DNA from: Aphanomyces cochlioides
Lineage: Eukaryota; Oomycota; Saprolegniomycetes; Saprolegniales; Verrucalvaceae
Direction: 5' to 3'
Assembly: GCA_019828595.1 (NCBI GenBank)
Contig: JAHQRK010000022.1
Coordinates: 806,001-870,000 of the forward strand
Length of the DNA stretch: 64,000 nucleotides
Positions 61,976 through 64,000 of the stretch are shown here, one piece after another; the stretch's first letter is position 1, and each line of letters begins with the position of its first letter. The position numbers and the translations under genes were made by a program. A model generated the notes under the pieces. It had not been told where the DNA came from. It searched no databases and saw only the letters and a program-made list of their open reading frames with translations.

Positions 61976-64000
61976 TCAAACCCGGAGCAAGTTACCCGTT
62001 ACCCTAATTTCATATGACTTGATGTTGCTTTAGATTTGAGTTGATTTCTCACCTTTGGGGAATAGATCTAGTCGATTCGTTGTGCTGACATGGCTTAGAG
62101 CGACGTTACTTTCATAGTCGTCGCTGTTCATCAGTTCAAACTGTGTAGCATGGCTCTGACGAGCATCCAGCATTCGACATTCATCAAACCAAAGGTTTCC
62201 CAACCAAACACAGCACAGGCAAGCGGTGTGTGAGGAGTAAACCTCGCGAACAGAGCACCATCAGAACAATTGAATTTGCAGAGGGGATACAGGAGGAAGC
62301 TTCAACCAAAACCTTCGAGTCTGACCAGCCGCCAACACATTCATCAACGTCAATCGTGCGATCATGAATTGGAAACTGTCGAACTGAATAAATCGACGGC
62401 AATACCAATTTTAAGGTTAACTGAGTATATTAAAGAATTAATATGGCCCAAAAGGGCCGCAAACTAGACTTTCGATTTTGGCTTCATAGGTCGCATAATA
62501 AATATGTGTTGCGAAATGTGACCTTGGAAGGTTCTTGTGGAAAATCGTCCAGTGTTGCTTAACCGAAATAGACTTGGGTGTGGGGTAATTTGGAGGAACC
62601 ATGGCAGAAAGAAAATGTTGCATGGCGATTCAGACTGTGAAAAAATTCAACAGTATAGAGAAGAGTCATACAAGCAACTTTCTTTTCATGACCATCTTGA
62701 TCCGAGTTGGTGGTGGCGAGATACAAGGCAATTACGGGTTGACTGTGGAGGACTTGAAAATTTGTATACAAAAGTCTTGATAAAAATTCCAAGTGGAGGT
62801 ACGCAGTGAAAAAGGCCAAGTAAATAAAAGCTTGAGTTGGGGTCGATCCATGAATAAATAAACCGACAGGAGAGGAAGGCCAAAAATTGCCAAAAGGGTC
62901 GAAACAGAATAAAATCAGGCCCAAGGAAAATAAATTGGCAAGAGGTAGGAGCCCAAAAAATCCAAAAAGGTCGTGGCCAATTTAATTCGACCTCAGGAGG
63001 CCGAGTTAAATCGCTGGATCCACAGGACAAGCTGGGTTTGAGGGAAAAGACCATCCAAAATAAAATGTTCTTGGACGATTTGACCAGCCAAAAAAATCAC
63101 CGAGGTCGGCCGTTCCATGACAAGCAAAGTTGTTTTCAGGAGCGTCTTCATCGGAGTTGATGGCGGCGAGATAGAGAGAAAATCCCTTGTGGGTTGGGCA
63201 TTTGGAGAAAACCTCCCAAAAATAATAAATCGGGTAAAATATTTGGGAGGTGCCATTTTGACATGCGCCATGCGCGGATAGGTCTCGAGCGCGAGCATCG
63301 TCGGAGCTGGATTTCGAACGGCGCCACGGTCCATGGAGCCACTTGGCAGGATCGTAGCCTCGATACGTACAAAGGATAGCACACCATTAGAATCGCCATA
63401 GGTAGCGTGTAGCGGGAGAGCGCTAGCCAAAACCAGTGATTTTTCCAATCGGGCGTCTCGGCGGCGAAACTTGATGGAGTCATAACTTCCGAACGGCTAT
63501 GAGATAGATAGCCATACTTGGTGTCCTCCATCAATGGAGGGTAGCGATGGATGCACCATATTAATCGGTGCATACAGAGTCGTGTAGCTGAAATGAGCTA
63601 CGATGGTCGTTTTGGAGCCTTTATCGGCTCAAAATGGTTTGGAATCGGAAGTTGGGTTCCTGTGCTGCTATCATGGTGCTTGATAGCTCAAATCCATCGC
63701 GAAAACATTCTCGAGCCTCTCCAACTCTAAGTTGGACGATCGGAGTTGATTTGCATTCAGGAGCCATTCCGATGAGTTTTAGCCATTTCGCCAAAAGTTG
63801 TCGGGGCGACGGCAAGTAGGTTCCAGGGCTTCAATCATCGCTCTTGATGGCTTAAAACACTTGTCTAGCCATGATAGGATGGAAAAGGGTCATAGCCGGT
63901 CGATTGGAAATGATTTGCGACATGTAGCCGACTTAAGGTTTTGTAGCCGGTGGATAGGGGCGGTTGACATTTTGGATTGAGGATTGCGAGCAAACCAGGA
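61976..64000. other. unrecognised region with diverged direct repeats
   Basis: No gene recognised. 62670-62770 and 63118-63215 align (CAAGCAA..TT.TTTTCA, GAGTTG.TGG.GGCGAGATA, TTGGAG.AAAA), a spacing of about 450 bp. 63655-63705 and 63822-63860 share GGTTCC, ATCAT.G..CTTGAT.GCT.AAA. The style (short blocks such as GGCCGAG, CCAAAAA, GTCG) suggests an old tandem or satellite-like repeat. Confidence 0.45.

Noticed and set aside
62559..63573. Minus-strand frames of 120-150 codons
   Set aside because: They overlap in different frames, lack motifs and lie on diverged direct repeats.
1..64000. tRNA or rRNA genes
   Set aside because: No cloverleaf with A/B boxes or rRNA-like block was recognised by eye; a covariance-model scan would be needed to exclude small ones.

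Overview
The window looks like a repeat-rich stretch of an oomycete nuclear genome, most likely a water mould of the Saprolegniales type (inference). The reasons are eukaryotic genes with very short GT-AG introns (36-53 nt in almost every case I could resolve), a tandemly expanded plant/oomycete-style MFS transporter family, and a mix of mobile elements typical of oomycetes: PIF/Harbinger, Tc1/mariner, pogo/Tigger, hAT, Mutator-like, Crypton, Ty3/gypsy and Ty1/copia. I saw no tRNA, rRNA, CRISPR array or bacterial operon. No database search was possible, so family names rest on motifs I can read.

Layout. 1-2.3 kb: two CENP-B/pogo-type N-terminal fragments and a broken mariner transposase. 2.3-6.8 kb: hairpin-rich AT DNA, then a PIF/Harbinger element with a Myb/SANT-like ORF facing a transposase with three tiny introns. 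7.3-10.7 kb: strong hairpins, then an intact three-exon MFS transporter (copy A) and a scrambled MFS remnant. 11.8-17.5 kb: MITEs and an apparently complete Tc1/mariner-superfamily element with 104-bp TIRs. 17.8-26.8 kb: a 5'-truncated MFS copy (B) split by a full-length 6.9-kb Ty3/gypsy element with LTRs identical by eye, an ACAGG target duplication and an antisense, spliced extra ORF. 28.7-31.2 kb: intact MFS copy C and a degenerate copy D. 31.3-45 kb: a SNF2 helicase fragment, then a hAT transposase gene cut in two by a roughly 10.9-kb block with Harbinger-like ends that holds a Crypton tyrosine recombinase, a MITE and a 6.3-kb Ty1/copia element. 45-50 kb: gag-like and pogo-like remnants and an unrecognised gene. 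50.7-55.2 kb: a Mutator-like element with 372-bp TIRs. 55.6-57.5 kb: intact MFS copy E. 57.8-62 kb: a pogo remnant and two further tyrosine-recombinase (Crypton-like) genes. 62-64 kb: unrecognised, partly repetitive DNA.

How it fits together. The only genes that look like functioning host genes are the three intact MFS transporters (A, C, E; about 585-591 residues, 12 hydrophobic segments, conserved intron positions). Everything around them is degraded MFS duplicates, shared flanking repeats and transposons, so the window reads as a transporter cluster expanded by local duplication and then invaded by transposons.

The most unusual signals are: (1) strict 12-bp-period arrays (16 units with an AGCGCT-like core and variable 6-bp spacers) forming the inner part of both Mutator TIRs, with a matching 16-unit array inside an abnormally long intron of the same element's transposase and a third, looser array further down; (2) an antisense, intron-containing ORF with SR-rich and coiled-coil character at the 3' end of the gypsy element; and (3) the hAT gene split by nested elements.
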